A stretch of DNA of 64,000 bases, from the NCBI GenBank assembly GCA_044350425.1, contig JBILHS010000012.1, positions 10,011 through 74,010 on the forward strand, given 5' to 3'. This stretch comes from M3007 sp044350425 (lineage in GTDB: Bacteria > Bacteroidota > Bacteroidia > Chitinophagales > Saprospiraceae). The notes beneath the pieces are model-generated. The model saw nothing but the letters and a program-made list of their open reading frames with translations, searched no databases and was not told the DNA's origin. Every line of letters starts with the position of its first letter. Positions within the stretch are counted from its first letter, which is position 1. Positions 16,349 through 25,036 of the stretch are shown piece after piece. A program made the position numbers and the translations under genes.

Positions 16349-17905
16349 ATGCACCGAATACTCCGGATTTCCCTTTTCTGCCTTTTTGCATTCGCCGCCG
16401 AATCTCTTTCCGGCCAGCCCGCCGCTGTTCTTGACACCTTGGGCAACCGGCTTACTTTGCTGATGCAACTGTCTCAATCTGGCAATTACGAACAAGCTCA
16501 GGTGGAAGTCGAATTCTTTCGGGAGTTTTTAAAAAGGCAAAAACTTCCAATCAGCTCCAAGGCCCTGAGCCTGATGTCTGGTATTTACAAAGCCAATCAG
16601 GATGACCGCAGTGCCACCCGATTGCTGGCAGATGCAGAAATGGATGCCAGACACGATCCAAATTTTATGAATAAGGCAGCCTTGCTAAAAACATTGGTTC
16701 AGGAGTGTGGCAAATGGCAGCTTCCCAACCAAGCACTGGTGTGTCAGCAGCTTTTGGCCGTTACGCAAGATTCCATAGCGATCCGAGAACGCCGTCTGGA
16801 AACGCGTGGCATGCAACAGCAATTCGATTCTCTGGCTGCGTTGCGGCAACGAGAACTAGCAGAACAAAACAGATTTATAAGGATTGAGCGGGATAAGGCC
16901 TGGCTTTATGGTATCCTGGGCGGAATATTTTTGCTGACTTTAATGGTCTGGAACGCCCGAAGCGACGGCCGCTGGCGCAAAAGACTGCAAAAGAAGGAGC
17001 GGGAATGGGATGTAATGCGCGCGAACCTCCAACATGAGGCCAATGAAAACGCGATCTCTGCTGGCGTGGAAGCCACCCAAGAACTTCAAAAAAGTCCCCG
17101 GGCTGCTGCTGATCAATATACGGTTTATCAGGGGAATAAGCCTGAACAGATCTGTCTGCTGATCGAGCCCAACCGCCAGGTCGTCTTGTATTTAAAATCG
17201 TTACTTTCGGATCGTTTTCAGATCGAAACCGCTAACAGCAGCTCAGAGGCCTTGCAAATGGCTTCTGAAATGTTGCCAGACCTTATTGTATGTGACGTTT
17301 TGATCCAAGGTCACGCCGGCATCGAGATCGCCCGACAGATCAAACTCAGTGAACGCACCAACCACATTCCTGTCGTGCTACTCACCGATAAATTTGGGAA
17401 CGAAGGCAAACTTGACGCGCTCCGCGCAGGTGCGGATGCCTGGTTTACCCGTCCGGTCATTGATGATGAGTTCGATGCTTCGGTACAGCGCCTTTTAGAT
17501 GCCCGCAAGTTGAAACATGAGCAATTCAGCCGCTTCCTGCAACTGTATTTTTCTGAAAATCGGGTGCCGCTGGAAGATCCGTTCCTGCTGCAAACGGTCC
17601 AGATGATCGAGTATGATCTCGCCAATCCCGACTTCATGGCCGACGATATCGCACGTAGGCTTCAACTCTCTAAAACGCACTACGTCAAAAAGTTAAAGGT
17701 ACTCACCGGCAAAGAACCCGTACAACTCATCCGTGAAATGCGGCTTGAAAAAGCCAAAACCCTGCTTGAAAAACGGGCCGGGACGCCACAGGCTATTTCC
17801 GAATTGGTGGGCTTTAGTAGTCCGGGCACCTTCGCCTTGGCATTTAAAGAGTATTTTGGGGAGAATACTTTGTTGTTGTATTCTTTACCGCCAAGTCGAT
17901 TGTAA
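16349..17905 (+). CDS. Membrane-anchored response-regulator/AraC-family transcription factor
   Basis: A 518-residue protein read from the ATG at 16349, which starts directly with a signal sequence (MHRILRISLFCLFAF); in-frame ATGs at 16292 and 16313 would only add a poor N-terminal extension. Residues about 25-180 are a helical periplasmic part, residues 185-202 a transmembrane helix, then a receiver domain at about 268-385 and a two-helix AraC DNA-binding domain at about 416-511. The receiver keeps Asp316 and Thr346, but the first acidic pair is reduced to Glu273 (IEPN) and the conserved Lys is Arg368 (FTRPV), so normal phosphorylation signalling is doubtful. No histidine kinase is adjacent. 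The design suggests one-component transmembrane signalling. Target genes are unknown. Confidence 0.85.
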   Translation: MHRILRISLFCLFAFAAESLSGQPAAVLDTLGNRLTLLMQLSQSGNYEQAQVEVEFFREFLKRQKLPISSKALSLMSGIYKANQDDRSATRLLADAEMDARHDPNFMNKAALLKTLVQECGKWQLPNQALVCQQLLAVTQDSIAIRERRLETRGMQQQFDSLAALRQRELAEQNRFIRIERDKAWLYGILGGIFLLTLMVWNARSDGRWRKRLQKKEREWDVMRANLQHEANENAISAGVEATQELQKSPRAAADQYTVYQGNKPEQICLLIEPNRQVVLYLKSLLSDRFQIETANSSSEALQMASEMLPDLIVCDVLIQGHAGIEIARQIKLSERTNHIPVVLLTDKFGNEGKLDALRAGADAWFTRPVIDDEFDASVQRLLDARKLKHEQFSRFLQLYFSENRVPLEDPFLLQTVQMIEYDLANPDFMADDIARRLQLSKTHYVKKLKVLTGKEPVQLIREMRLEKAKTLLEKRAGTPQAISELVGFSSPGTFALAFKEYFGENTLLLYSLPPSRL

Positions 17906-17947
17906 GGTATTAGTAGGCTGCCGGCCGTTGTACCTTCGCCGGCCAAC

Positions 17948-20065
17948 ATGACATCAGAGCAGCAACATCCACATTTCCAAAACCTGCGACAACTGCTTAG
18001 GCAGGAAAAAGAAGCAGATCACCGCGCTTTCCTCGAATTAGTTCGGAGCAAACCACTCGCCGATCGGGTAGAAAATGGGTATACCTGGTATCCCTTGCAA
18101 GTGGTCAACACCGGGTTTGCGCTCAGTGAAAAAGCATTTATCATTGTAGAGCGCACGACACGTCTCAACGCCCCCCACAAACTCCGCGCAGGTCAGACGG
18201 TAAGTCTGTTCAGCCTCGCGCCTGATGCGGATGAACCTGAAAAACAAGGGGTGATCAACTTTGTGGAGCGCAATCGCATGAAGATCATCCTAAATGCCCG
18301 GGATGTGCCAGACTGGATCAACGCCGGCCAACTCGGAGTAGATATGCTCTTCGATGATCGCAGCTACCATGAGATGAACCGTGCACTGGAAAAAGTGATC
18401 GCTGCAAAAGGAGACCGGCTGGCAGAATTGAGGGACATCATGACACCCCGACAAAATTCAGCCGGAGAATGGAGAACTGCTTCATCCAAAGTATACACAC
18501 CTTCAACCACAGCGCACTGCATTCCGGATGGAGCACTTGAAACAAGCCTTTTAGACAAGAAAGACATCCATCTTTCTAAAGTAGATGAAAGTCTGGCTAC
18601 AGATGAAAAGGTAGTTCGAGGCCTGAATCCATCGCAGCAAATGGCGGTCGAAGCCATTCTTTACAATCCCGATGTTGCGATCATTCATGGCCCCCCTGGC
18701 ACCGGAAAAACCACCACCCTGGTGGCCGCGATCAAGTCATTGGCGCAAACCGAGCAAACTGTGCTCGTTACTGCACCCAGCAACACAGCAGCCGATCTAC
18801 TCACAGAACGTTTGGCTGGCCAGGGCCTGAATGTAGTACGGATCGGCAATGTCAGCCGGGTCGATGACAGTGTACTCCAACATACTGTAGATGCGCTTCT
18901 GGCTGCACATCCGGAGGCAAAAAACATCAAAAAAGTAAAGATCGCTGCAGCAGATTTCCGCCGTCAGGCTGGTCGGTTCAAACGCAATTTTGACGCGGAA
19001 GATCGTCGGGAGCGAACCCACCTGAAACAACAAGCCCGGGACCTTGACGCCTGGGCCCGCACCCTGGAAGACCGGATTGTAGATGAGATCCTGAGTGGAG
19101 CTCAGGCCATCACCTGTACCCTGGTAGGCGCTGCCCACCCACTTTTAGAAAAGCGTCGGTTTCGCACTTGTGTGATCGACGAGGCAGCACAGGCGCTGGA
19201 GCCTGCCTGTTGGATTCCCATTGCAAAATGTAGTCGGGTGGTAGTTGCCGGCGACCCATTTCAATTACCCCCAACTGTTAAAAACGCAGATGCTGCCCGT
19301 CAGGGACTTTCGACAACCCTGATCGAACGCTGCCTTAAAATCATTCCAGACCATGTGAACCTGCTCACGGTACAATACCGAATGCATCGGGTGATCATGG
19401 GGTTTCCCAATCATTACTTTTATGGAGGCGAGTTGGTAGCCCATGGCAGCGTGGCTGGCCATGAATTATTGACCCCGGATATTCACCCTTCAGAAGCCAG
19501 TGTGACCTTTATTGACACCGCAGGTTGTGGTTTTGAAGAACGGGTGCAGGAAAGCCCGGGGGCGCTGCATCGCAATCTGAGCAAATTCAACGCCGAGGAA
19601 GCTATGCTGGTTCGGGCTCATTTGCTTCCTTTATTGCGGCGATTTAGCGATTCATTGCCCTCAGAAGAGACCTCTTCTGATCCTGCGCTCTCCCCCACCC
19701 TGCCCAGCATTGGAGTACTTTCTCCTTACCGGGAGCAGGTCAATCAACTGGAAGAAATATTCCGGGATGATCCGGTTCTTGCCCCATTGCTTTCGTCCGG
19801 CACTGCAACGATCAGCACCATCGACGGTTTTCAGGGTCAGGAGCGTGATGTGATCTACATCAGCCTGGTACGTTCCAATAACAAACATGAGATCGGATTT
19901 TTACAGGACTATCGTCGGATGAATGTGGCCATGACCAGAGCACGGAAGGTGCTGGTGGTCATTGGTGATTCCGAAACGATCGGGCACAACAAGTTTTACC
20001 AGGAGTTTCTGGATTATTGCTCCGAACATGGAGCATATCGCACGGCCTGGGAATTTTTTCTGTAA
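17948..20065 (+). CDS. SF1 helicase of the IGHMBP2/UPF1-like group
   Basis: A 705-residue AAA-type superfamily 1B helicase. Motifs in order: Walker A HGPPGTGKTTTLV (about residue 245), Walker B VIDEAAQAL, motif III VVAGDPFQLPPTV, motif IV QYRMH, motif V DGFQGQERDVIYISLVRS and motif VI MNVAMTRARK. The N-terminal region (residues 1-200) has the beta-barrel-like insertion seen in IGHMBP2 relatives (TRLNAPHKLRAGQTVSLFS). It would unwind RNA or DNA in the cytoplasm. It starts 43 bases after the AraC-type gene; a near-match to the -7 box (TACCTTCG, 17929-17936) suggests its own promoter. Bacterial homologues are common in Bacteroidota but their cellular role is poorly defined. Confidence 0.93.
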   Translation: MTSEQQHPHFQNLRQLLRQEKEADHRAFLELVRSKPLADRVENGYTWYPLQVVNTGFALSEKAFIIVERTTRLNAPHKLRAGQTVSLFSLAPDADEPEKQGVINFVERNRMKIILNARDVPDWINAGQLGVDMLFDDRSYHEMNRALEKVIAAKGDRLAELRDIMTPRQNSAGEWRTASSKVYTPSTTAHCIPDGALETSLLDKKDIHLSKVDESLATDEKVVRGLNPSQQMAVEAILYNPDVAIIHGPPGTGKTTTLVAAIKSLAQTEQTVLVTAPSNTAADLLTERLAGQGLNVVRIGNVSRVDDSVLQHTVDALLAAHPEAKNIKKVKIAAADFRRQAGRFKRNFDAEDRRERTHLKQQARDLDAWARTLEDRIVDEILSGAQAITCTLVGAAHPLLEKRRFRTCVIDEAAQALEPACWIPIAKCSRVVVAGDPFQLPPTVKNADAARQGLSTTLIERCLKIIPDHVNLLTVQYRMHRVIMGFPNHYFYGGELVAHGSVAGHELLTPDIHPSEASVTFIDTAGCGFEERVQESPGALHRNLSKFNAEEAMLVRAHLLPLLRRFSDSLPSEETSSDPALSPTLPSIGVLSPYREQVNQLEEIFRDDPVLAPLLSSGTATISTIDGFQGQERDVIYISLVRSNNKHEIGFLQDYRRMNVAMTRARKVLVVIGDSETIGHNKFYQEFLDYCSEHGAYRTAWEFFL

Positions 20066-20073
20066 GCCCGGAC

Positions 20074-20667
20074 TTAATCCGTTTTTAACCAGCCTGTAAT
20101 ACTCATACGTGGTGCATGTGTCAGGAGTACCTCATGCTCCAGTTCGCTGCTTTTGAAGAAAACACAGGTGCCATTGAGGGGAGCGATGGTTTGGGTATGA
20201 CCGTCATGGAAGATGCATAATTCACCGCCGTCTTCCGGCGCCCATTCCGCATTCAAATACATAATCATGGAAAAAGCCCTGCCTTTGTTACTGCGGAACT
20301 GATCCAGGTGTTTTTTGTAAAAACTACCGGTTTCATACAAAGCATAGTGAAACTCATAACTGGTAATGCCCGTATAACAGGTACTGTTCAGATGCCGCAC
20401 AAAAAGGTCCATCAACTGAAAAAAGTTGTTTTCATGTGGATCATCATGCTTAGGATCCAGCCAATAGATCTTGTCGCTTCGGATCAGTTTATCCTGTTGG
20501 AGCGCTGATTCATTCCCGATACCCGCTTCACGCAATTGATCTTCCGCAAAAAGAGTTTTTAAATTTCCTTTGAGATGTGCGGCCAGGGGCAAATTCAAAA
20601 AATGCTCCACCAAGCCTACTTTATCCGCTACATAACTGTCGATCAGGCAATTGAAGATATTTTCCAA
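20074..20667 (-). CDS. 2OG-Fe(II) oxygenase, prolyl-4-hydroxylase-like
   Basis: A 197-residue protein with the double-stranded beta-helix signature of the P4Hc/PKHD group: HxD in YKKHLDQF, GGELCIF, the distal His in ELEHEVL and the 2-oxoglutarate Arg in PRMSITGW near the C-terminus. It would hydroxylate a protein side chain, possibly a proline, in the cytoplasm. It is convergent with the helicase gene (8-base gap) and downstream of the aminotransferase on the same strand. The target protein is unknown. Confidence 0.87.
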   Translation of the reverse strand: MENIFNCLIDSYVADKVGLVEHFLNLPLAAHLKGNLKTLFAEDQLREAGIGNESALQQDKLIRSDKIYWLDPKHDDPHENNFFQLMDLFVRHLNSTCYTGITSYEFHYALYETGSFYKKHLDQFRSNKGRAFSMIMYLNAEWAPEDGGELCIFHDGHTQTIAPLNGTCVFFKSSELEHEVLLTHAPRMSITGWLKTD

Positions 20668-20729
20668 TAGGAATTATGATGGCAAAACCTGGCATAAAAC
20701 CAGGATTCCATCAAGGTAGTTCTTATTTT

Positions 20730-21935
20730 CTACTTCAAGCGTCCCAACACCTCCTTCATCCGTCGGATCGCCTCCCGCAATTGCTCCTCTGAAGCCGCAT
20801 AACTGAGCCGGAAACAATTTGGATCGCCAAATGCCGCACCGGAAACCAGGCCCACATAAGCACTGGTCATTACGTAATCACAAAAATCGTCGGCGTCTTT
20901 GATCACGGTATGACCATCTGTTTTTCCGAAATAGCTGCTCACATCCGGGAAAATGTAAAATGCTCCGTCCGGGTGGTTGGCGCGTATACCTGGGATCTCC
21001 TCGATCATGGAAAGGATGATGTCGCGCCGTTCACGGAATGCTTCACGCATCACCTCGGTAGGGCCAAGATCGGCCATCAAAGCCACTGCACCTGCCTTTT
21101 GGCTAAAGGATGCAGCACCGCTGGTCACTTGTCCCTGAATCTTGGTACAAGCATCTGCAATATATTTTGGGGCTCCCATATAGCCCAGTCGCCAACCGGT
21201 CATGGCGAAACCTTTAGCAAAACCATTTACTGTAACCGTACGGTCTTTTACCTGTGGGAAAGAGCCAATACTCACATGCTCATGGGTGAAGTTGATATAT
21301 TCATAAATCTCGTCACTGATCACCACAACATGTTCGTGCGGGGCCAGTACATTGGCATAAGCTTCTAATTCTTCCCGGGTAAAAACACTGCCTGTCGGAT
21401 TACATGGGGAAGAAAAAATAACGAACTTGGTACGAGGTGTGATGGCATCAGCCAATTGCTGAGGGGTAGGTTTAAAGTCCCGGTCCACCCCGGCATACAC
21501 GCAAACCGGCACGCCTTCCGAGAGTTTTACAATTTCCAAATAGGATACCCAATAAGGCGAGAACAGGATCGCCTCGTCGCCTGGGTTGAGCAAAGCCTGG
21601 CATAAGTTATAGATCGTTTGTTTGGCTCCGTTGCTCACCACGATCTGCTCCGGACGGTAATCCAGGTTATTATCCCGCTTGAATTTTTCGCTTATGGCCT
21701 TGGTCAGCTCTGGAAGCCCGGCCACGGGCGTATATTTGGTGTAGCCGTCCTGGAGTGCCTGATAGGCCGCTTCTTTGATGTGATCCGGGGTGTCAAAATC
21801 AGGTTCACCCAGACTCAGACTAATAACATCGTGGCCAAGTGCGCGTAATTCGCGGGCCATTCGTGCCATTTTTAGGGTTTCCGATTCAGCGAGATGTAGG
21901 ACGCGCTCCGAGAGCATGTTGAGAGTAGAGGTCAT
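20730..21935 (-). CDS. Class I/II pyridoxal-phosphate aminotransferase, aspartate aminotransferase-like
   Basis: A 401-residue cytoplasmic enzyme of the AspC/AspB Igamma group. The PLP lysine lies in VNGFAKGFAMTGWRLGY, with SSPCNPTG (Asn contacting PLP) and SDEIYEY (Asp and Tyr) upstream and the substrate-binding Arg in FRLSYA close to the C-terminus. Length and motifs fit aspartate aminotransferase; aromatic or prephenate specificity cannot be excluded. A -7 box is just upstream at 21962-21955. No biosynthetic neighbour helps define the substrate. Confidence 0.93.
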   Translation of the reverse strand: MTSTLNMLSERVLHLAESETLKMARMARELRALGHDVISLSLGEPDFDTPDHIKEAAYQALQDGYTKYTPVAGLPELTKAISEKFKRDNNLDYRPEQIVVSNGAKQTIYNLCQALLNPGDEAILFSPYWVSYLEIVKLSEGVPVCVYAGVDRDFKPTPQQLADAITPRTKFVIFSSPCNPTGSVFTREELEAYANVLAPHEHVVVISDEIYEYINFTHEHVSIGSFPQVKDRTVTVNGFAKGFAMTGWRLGYMGAPKYIADACTKIQGQVTSGAASFSQKAGAVALMADLGPTEVMREAFRERRDIILSMIEEIPGIRANHPDGAFYIFPDVSSYFGKTDGHTVIKDADDFCDYVMTSAYVGLVSGAAFGDPNCFRLSYAASEEQLREAIRRMKEVLGRLK

Positions 21936-21954
21936 ATTGTCAAAAAATAAGGCG

Positions 21955-21962
21955 CAAATTTA
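21955..21962 (-). promoter_or_regulatory. Candidate -7 box of the aminotransferase gene
   Basis: TAAATTTG on the minus strand, 20 bases upstream of the start codon. No convincing -33 box at the expected spacing. Confidence 0.4.
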
Positions 21963-22004
21963 CGCCTAGCTGATCAAATAAGTAACGATGAAAGAACAAG
22001 AAGT

Positions 22005-22220
22005 CTATAAACGATGCGAATAATGCCAAACCAACATGGCAGCCAGAATCAAAATAAGCAATATCAATACCACCACCCAGATCTGTAAAAAACGGATCCC
22101 ACGCCGCCTGGGGCGACGGTTTCGTTCGAGTTTTTGTTCCAGTTTTTGCCAAACCTGTTCGGACGGCTTTTCCTGGATATTATCCTCGTTTTCTTTGAAG
22201 AAATCAAATAAGTCTGGCAT
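22005..22220 (-). CDS. Small single-pass membrane protein downstream of the ECF sigma gene
   Basis: A 71-residue protein: a charged cytoplasmic part (MPDLFDFFKENEDN, then KLEQKLERNRRPRRRG) and one strongly hydrophobic helix (about residues 45-66, IWVVVLILLILILAAMLVW). It follows the sigma factor by 34 bases on the same strand. The layout resembles an anti-sigma factor reduced to its cytoplasmic segment and membrane anchor, but no ASD or zinc motif is visible. Function unknown; the operon link is the main clue. Confidence 0.75.
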   Translation of the reverse strand: MPDLFDFFKENEDNIQEKPSEQVWQKLEQKLERNRRPRRRGIRFLQIWVVVLILLILILAAMLVWHYSHRL

Positions 22221-22254
22221 GGTCAGGACTGTAAATGAGGACTTGTGGGTTGAA

Positions 22255-22785
22255 TTAATAAAAGCCTTTGTTTTTCATCAGGTTGCGAAGTTTTTCCTTC
22301 GCCAGGATCAATTGACTTTTGCTGGTATTGATACTGATTCCAAGCGTCTCCGCAATTTCAATATGCTTAAAGCCCTCCAGCACATAAAGATTGAAAACTG
22401 TCCGATAGCCTGGAGGCAGTTGCTCCAAAAGTTCCAGAATTTCCCGCACAGAAATATCGGATTCGATGTTAAACCCATCTGATTGATCCGGAATTTGTGC
22501 GTCATCGCCCGGAAAAATGAGGGGCTGTACCTTCCGAAGTGTCATCAGACACTCATTTACCATGATCCGACGCATCCAACCTTCAAAATTTCCAATGCCG
22601 GAATAACTTTCAATCTGGGAATAAATCTTGAAAAAACCACTTACCAAAGCCTCCTCAGCATCTTCCCGTGACCGCAAATAACGCTTGCATACGCTGAACA
22701 TCAGCGGTGAATACCGTTCGTAAAGCCACTTTTGGGCGGCACGGTCCTGCTCTTTTAGGCGTAGAAGTAATTCTTCAGTGGTCAT
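22255..22785 (-). CDS. ECF RNA polymerase sigma factor
   Basis: A 176-residue sigma-70 family protein starting MTTEELLLRLKEQD; an in-frame ATG 17 codons upstream (22836) would extend it. Region 2 contains LYERYSPLMFSVCKRYLRSREDAEEALVSGFFKIY and the melting/-10 part FEGWMRRIMVNECL. Region 4 contains LPPGYRTVFNLYVLEGFKHIEIAETLGISINTSKSQLILAKEKLR with its helix-turn-helix. It would direct RNA polymerase to an alternative promoter set. The tiny membrane protein directly downstream is the best candidate regulator. It diverges from the DUF983 gene. Confidence 0.95.
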   Translation of the reverse strand: MTTEELLLRLKEQDRAAQKWLYERYSPLMFSVCKRYLRSREDAEEALVSGFFKIYSQIESYSGIGNFEGWMRRIMVNECLMTLRKVQPLIFPGDDAQIPDQSDGFNIESDISVREILELLEQLPPGYRTVFNLYVLEGFKHIEIAETLGISINTSKSQLILAKEKLRNLMKNKGFY

Positions 22786-22895
22786 TTTTTCATTTTCACG
22801 GACAAAGTTGAGAATACTATCGCATAGAGTAGCCACCTTTGTGCGTCATTTTAATCAAGTCGGGCTTGCAACCATTCATGTTCAATACATTTTTG

Positions 22896-23300
22896 ATGTC
22901 AATTTTAAAAAAAGGAACCAGAAGATATAGTATTTTTCACCTCAAATGTCCAAGATGTCATGAGGGTGAAATGTTTGAAACGGGCAGTTGGGCCTTTGTT
23001 CGGTCTTTTGACATGCTCAAACGTTGCCCAAAATGTGACCTTAATTATTTTCCGGAACCGGGTTACTATTATGGCTCCATGTTTATCTCCTACATATGGA
23101 CCGGATGGTTCTGCCTGCTGTTTATCGCGTTTTTTCATTGGTATTTGGGTTGGAGTCAAACCGTTGCATTTACTTTATTAAGCATCTTTTTGGTGGTTAA
23201 TTTCGTCTATGTGTTTAGAATTTCACGTATGATGTGGATCAATCTTCATGTCAAATACGATCCAAAAGCCATTGAAAAACACCTGGCAAAAAAGGTTTAG
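22896..23300 (+). CDS. DUF983 membrane protein with zinc ribbon
   Basis: A 134-residue protein starting at MSILKKGTRR (22896); upstream in-frame starts at 22839 and 22878 would overlap the divergent sigma gene region. A four-cysteine zinc ribbon is formed by CPRCHEG and CPKCDLNYFPEPGYYYG, followed by two transmembrane segments. This is the standard DUF983 layout. Its function is unknown; in some bacteria it neighbours cytochrome oxidase genes, which is not the case here. Confidence 0.88.
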   Translation: MSILKKGTRRYSIFHLKCPRCHEGEMFETGSWAFVRSFDMLKRCPKCDLNYFPEPGYYYGSMFISYIWTGWFCLLFIAFFHWYLGWSQTVAFTLLSIFLVVNFVYVFRISRMMWINLHVKYDPKAIEKHLAKKV

Positions 23301-23371
23301 CCTTCCCGCCGCTAAAGTTGTTAGGCTTTACCTGAACAATCAAACTTCCATCCACTATAAAGTATTTTAAT

Positions 23372-24298
23372 ATGAGTGACAATCAAAATTCCCGCACCTA
23401 TGGCATTGTGGTCACCTTACTGCTCCTCCTTTCTGCCGGCCTTGGTTTTTTCTTTTGGCAAAAATCGAAGAACTACCTCGCCGAAAATGAAAAGATGGAG
23501 CAAGAGCGTGTGGCCTTAGAATCTGAAAAGGCTCAGATCACAACTTCTTTGGATAGTATCACCATGGCTTATGCAATCTTGCGTACTGAAAATGAAAGCT
23601 TGCAAGGCCGTGTGGCTACCTCCGCTCAACAGGTAGCACAGAAAGAAGCGACCATTAGCCAGATCAAAATCACCTCGGTGAAGGACTTGGAAGGTCTCCG
23701 TGCCCAGGTTGCGGAGTTAAAAAAGGCCAAAATAGAATTAGAGACCATCATCACCGGCTTGCGTCTGGAAAATGACCAACTCAAGGTCCAGGTGGCACAA
23801 CTCACTTCAGACAATGCTTCTCTGAAGGGTGCTAACACTGATCTTACGGGGCAGGTTCAAGACCTGGCCAAGCAATTGGAATCTCAAATCAAAAAGACCC
23901 AATCGGCTACATTCAAAGCGACCTCTTTCTCTGTCCAATGCGAGCGCCGGGGTGATAAACTGACTACGCGGGCTAAAAAAACCCGGGAGATCTTTGTCAG
24001 TTTTGACCTTGCGGATGTGCCCCAGGCTTATCAGGGACAACAAAAGCTTTATCTGGCAATGACCGATGACAAGGCTGTGCCTGTCATGAGCAAAACTGCG
24101 GCCAAAGCAACCATCAATGCGCCAGCTGGCCCTGTCAATATCACCGCTCAGGAGGTCAAGGAGGTGAATCTGACTGCTGTACAACGGGTTACTTTCAGCC
24201 ACAAATTTGATGAGCGCCTTAAGTCAGGCAATTATGTGGTAGGCATCTATTGCGAGAGAGGTTTGCTGGGTTCAGCAACCTTTAGACTGGGGAAATAA
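23372..24298 (+). CDS. Membrane-anchored coiled-coil protein, unknown function
   Basis: A 308-residue protein with one N-terminal transmembrane helix (about residues 10-28, IVVTLLLLLSAGLGFFFW), a coiled coil of about 145 residues (35-180, rich in E, K, Q and L with heptad spacing) and a C-terminal beta-rich domain of about 120 residues (from ATFKATSFSVQCERRGDKL to the end). The topology suggests an inner-membrane protein with a periplasmic rod and head. I do not recognise the C-terminal domain. Similar proteins are known only as hypothetical in Bacteroidota, as far as I can recall. It stands alone between DUF983 and the convergent YkuK-like gene. Confidence 0.8.
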   Translation: MSDNQNSRTYGIVVTLLLLLSAGLGFFFWQKSKNYLAENEKMEQERVALESEKAQITTSLDSITMAYAILRTENESLQGRVATSAQQVAQKEATISQIKITSVKDLEGLRAQVAELKKAKIELETIITGLRLENDQLKVQVAQLTSDNASLKGANTDLTGQVQDLAKQLESQIKKTQSATFKATSFSVQCERRGDKLTTRAKKTREIFVSFDLADVPQAYQGQQKLYLAMTDDKAVPVMSKTAAKATINAPAGPVNITAQEVKEVNLTAVQRVTFSHKFDERLKSGNYVVGIYCERGLLGSATFRLGK

Positions 24299-24311
24299 GC
24301 ATGGATCGAGC

Positions 24312-24782
24312 TTAGATCACTTTATCCGCACAGCAAGAAGAAGCAAACGCATCCGGCTTGGCTTTGAAAACAAAACCCATGCTGAGGATATAGCCCATGG
24401 CCTCCTTGAGCGCTGTATTGCTCTCAAAGGTTGGATCCGTATTAATATCAGCATGTACTTCAAGTGCTACGTCGAATTGATCAAGCAGTGCACAGAGCGC
24501 GTATGCAGTTTCTACCGAGCGGCCTACTTCGAGGATCATTCGCTCGCGGATGGTCATTTTTCGCAAACTTTTCTCGTTTGAAATAAACATAAAACCGCCC
24601 CGCTTTTCTCGTAGAAATACGATTACAGTAGCAAAGTACACCTCTGTTCCGATCACTTGTGAGTCGGTCCCGATACACACCTTCAGTTTGTGACCCTCGG
24701 CGCCCTCGCGGCGAATGGTCTCCTCCACCGCAGTGAGCAGGGGGGGGTCGATTCGTTGGCCGTTGAGCCGTCTCCATTCCAT
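24312..24782 (-). CDS. YkuK-like (DUF458) RNase H-fold protein
   Basis: A 156-residue protein resembling the DUF458/YkuK family, predicted to have an RNase H-like fold: the strand VCIGTDSQVIGTEVYFATVIVF with the first Asp, then EVHADINTDPTFESN with further acidic residues. It might be a nuclease or nucleic-acid-binding protein, but no activity is established for the family that I know of. The coding strand has a run of eight C near the 5' end (24747-24740, encoding Asp-Pro-Pro-Leu). It is convergent with the coiled-coil gene. Confidence 0.78.
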   Translation of the reverse strand: MEWRRLNGQRIDPPLLTAVEETIRREGAEGHKLKVCIGTDSQVIGTEVYFATVIVFLREKRGGFMFISNEKSLRKMTIRERMILEVGRSVETAYALCALLDQFDVALEVHADINTDPTFESNTALKEAMGYILSMGFVFKAKPDAFASSCCADKVI

Positions 24783-25036
24783 AGGTCAATAATTTAGGCC
24801 GTTAATAAATTTTGTCAGGAGAGAACGCCCCAAAAGTGCAGATTTTTTTCAAAACATTCACCCTAAAAATGAAAATTTACAGCAATTTAATTTGCATATT
24901 TGACATTTCTGCATTAACAATTGTTGGCATCATAAACCTTGAGCTTACCATAGAAGTTCCCAGCCCATAAAAATGGCCCCTGAAATAGTTGTAGCTCTCG
25001 TGCTGGTATCGGAAATTTGCACTTTATGCATTTATT

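Noticed and set aside
17830..17905. Possible frameshift at the end of the AraC domain
   Set aside because: The ending FGENTLLLY can be aligned with the normal FGxSPxxY end of the family, and the other frames give nothing better.
21940..22152. 70-codon minus-strand frame near the sigma gene
   Set aside because: It overlaps the 71-residue membrane protein in another frame and has no signal or family features.
24740..24747. Run of eight G as a second phase-variation tract
   Set aside because: Eight bases is within the range expected for this composition and the gene is not a surface gene.
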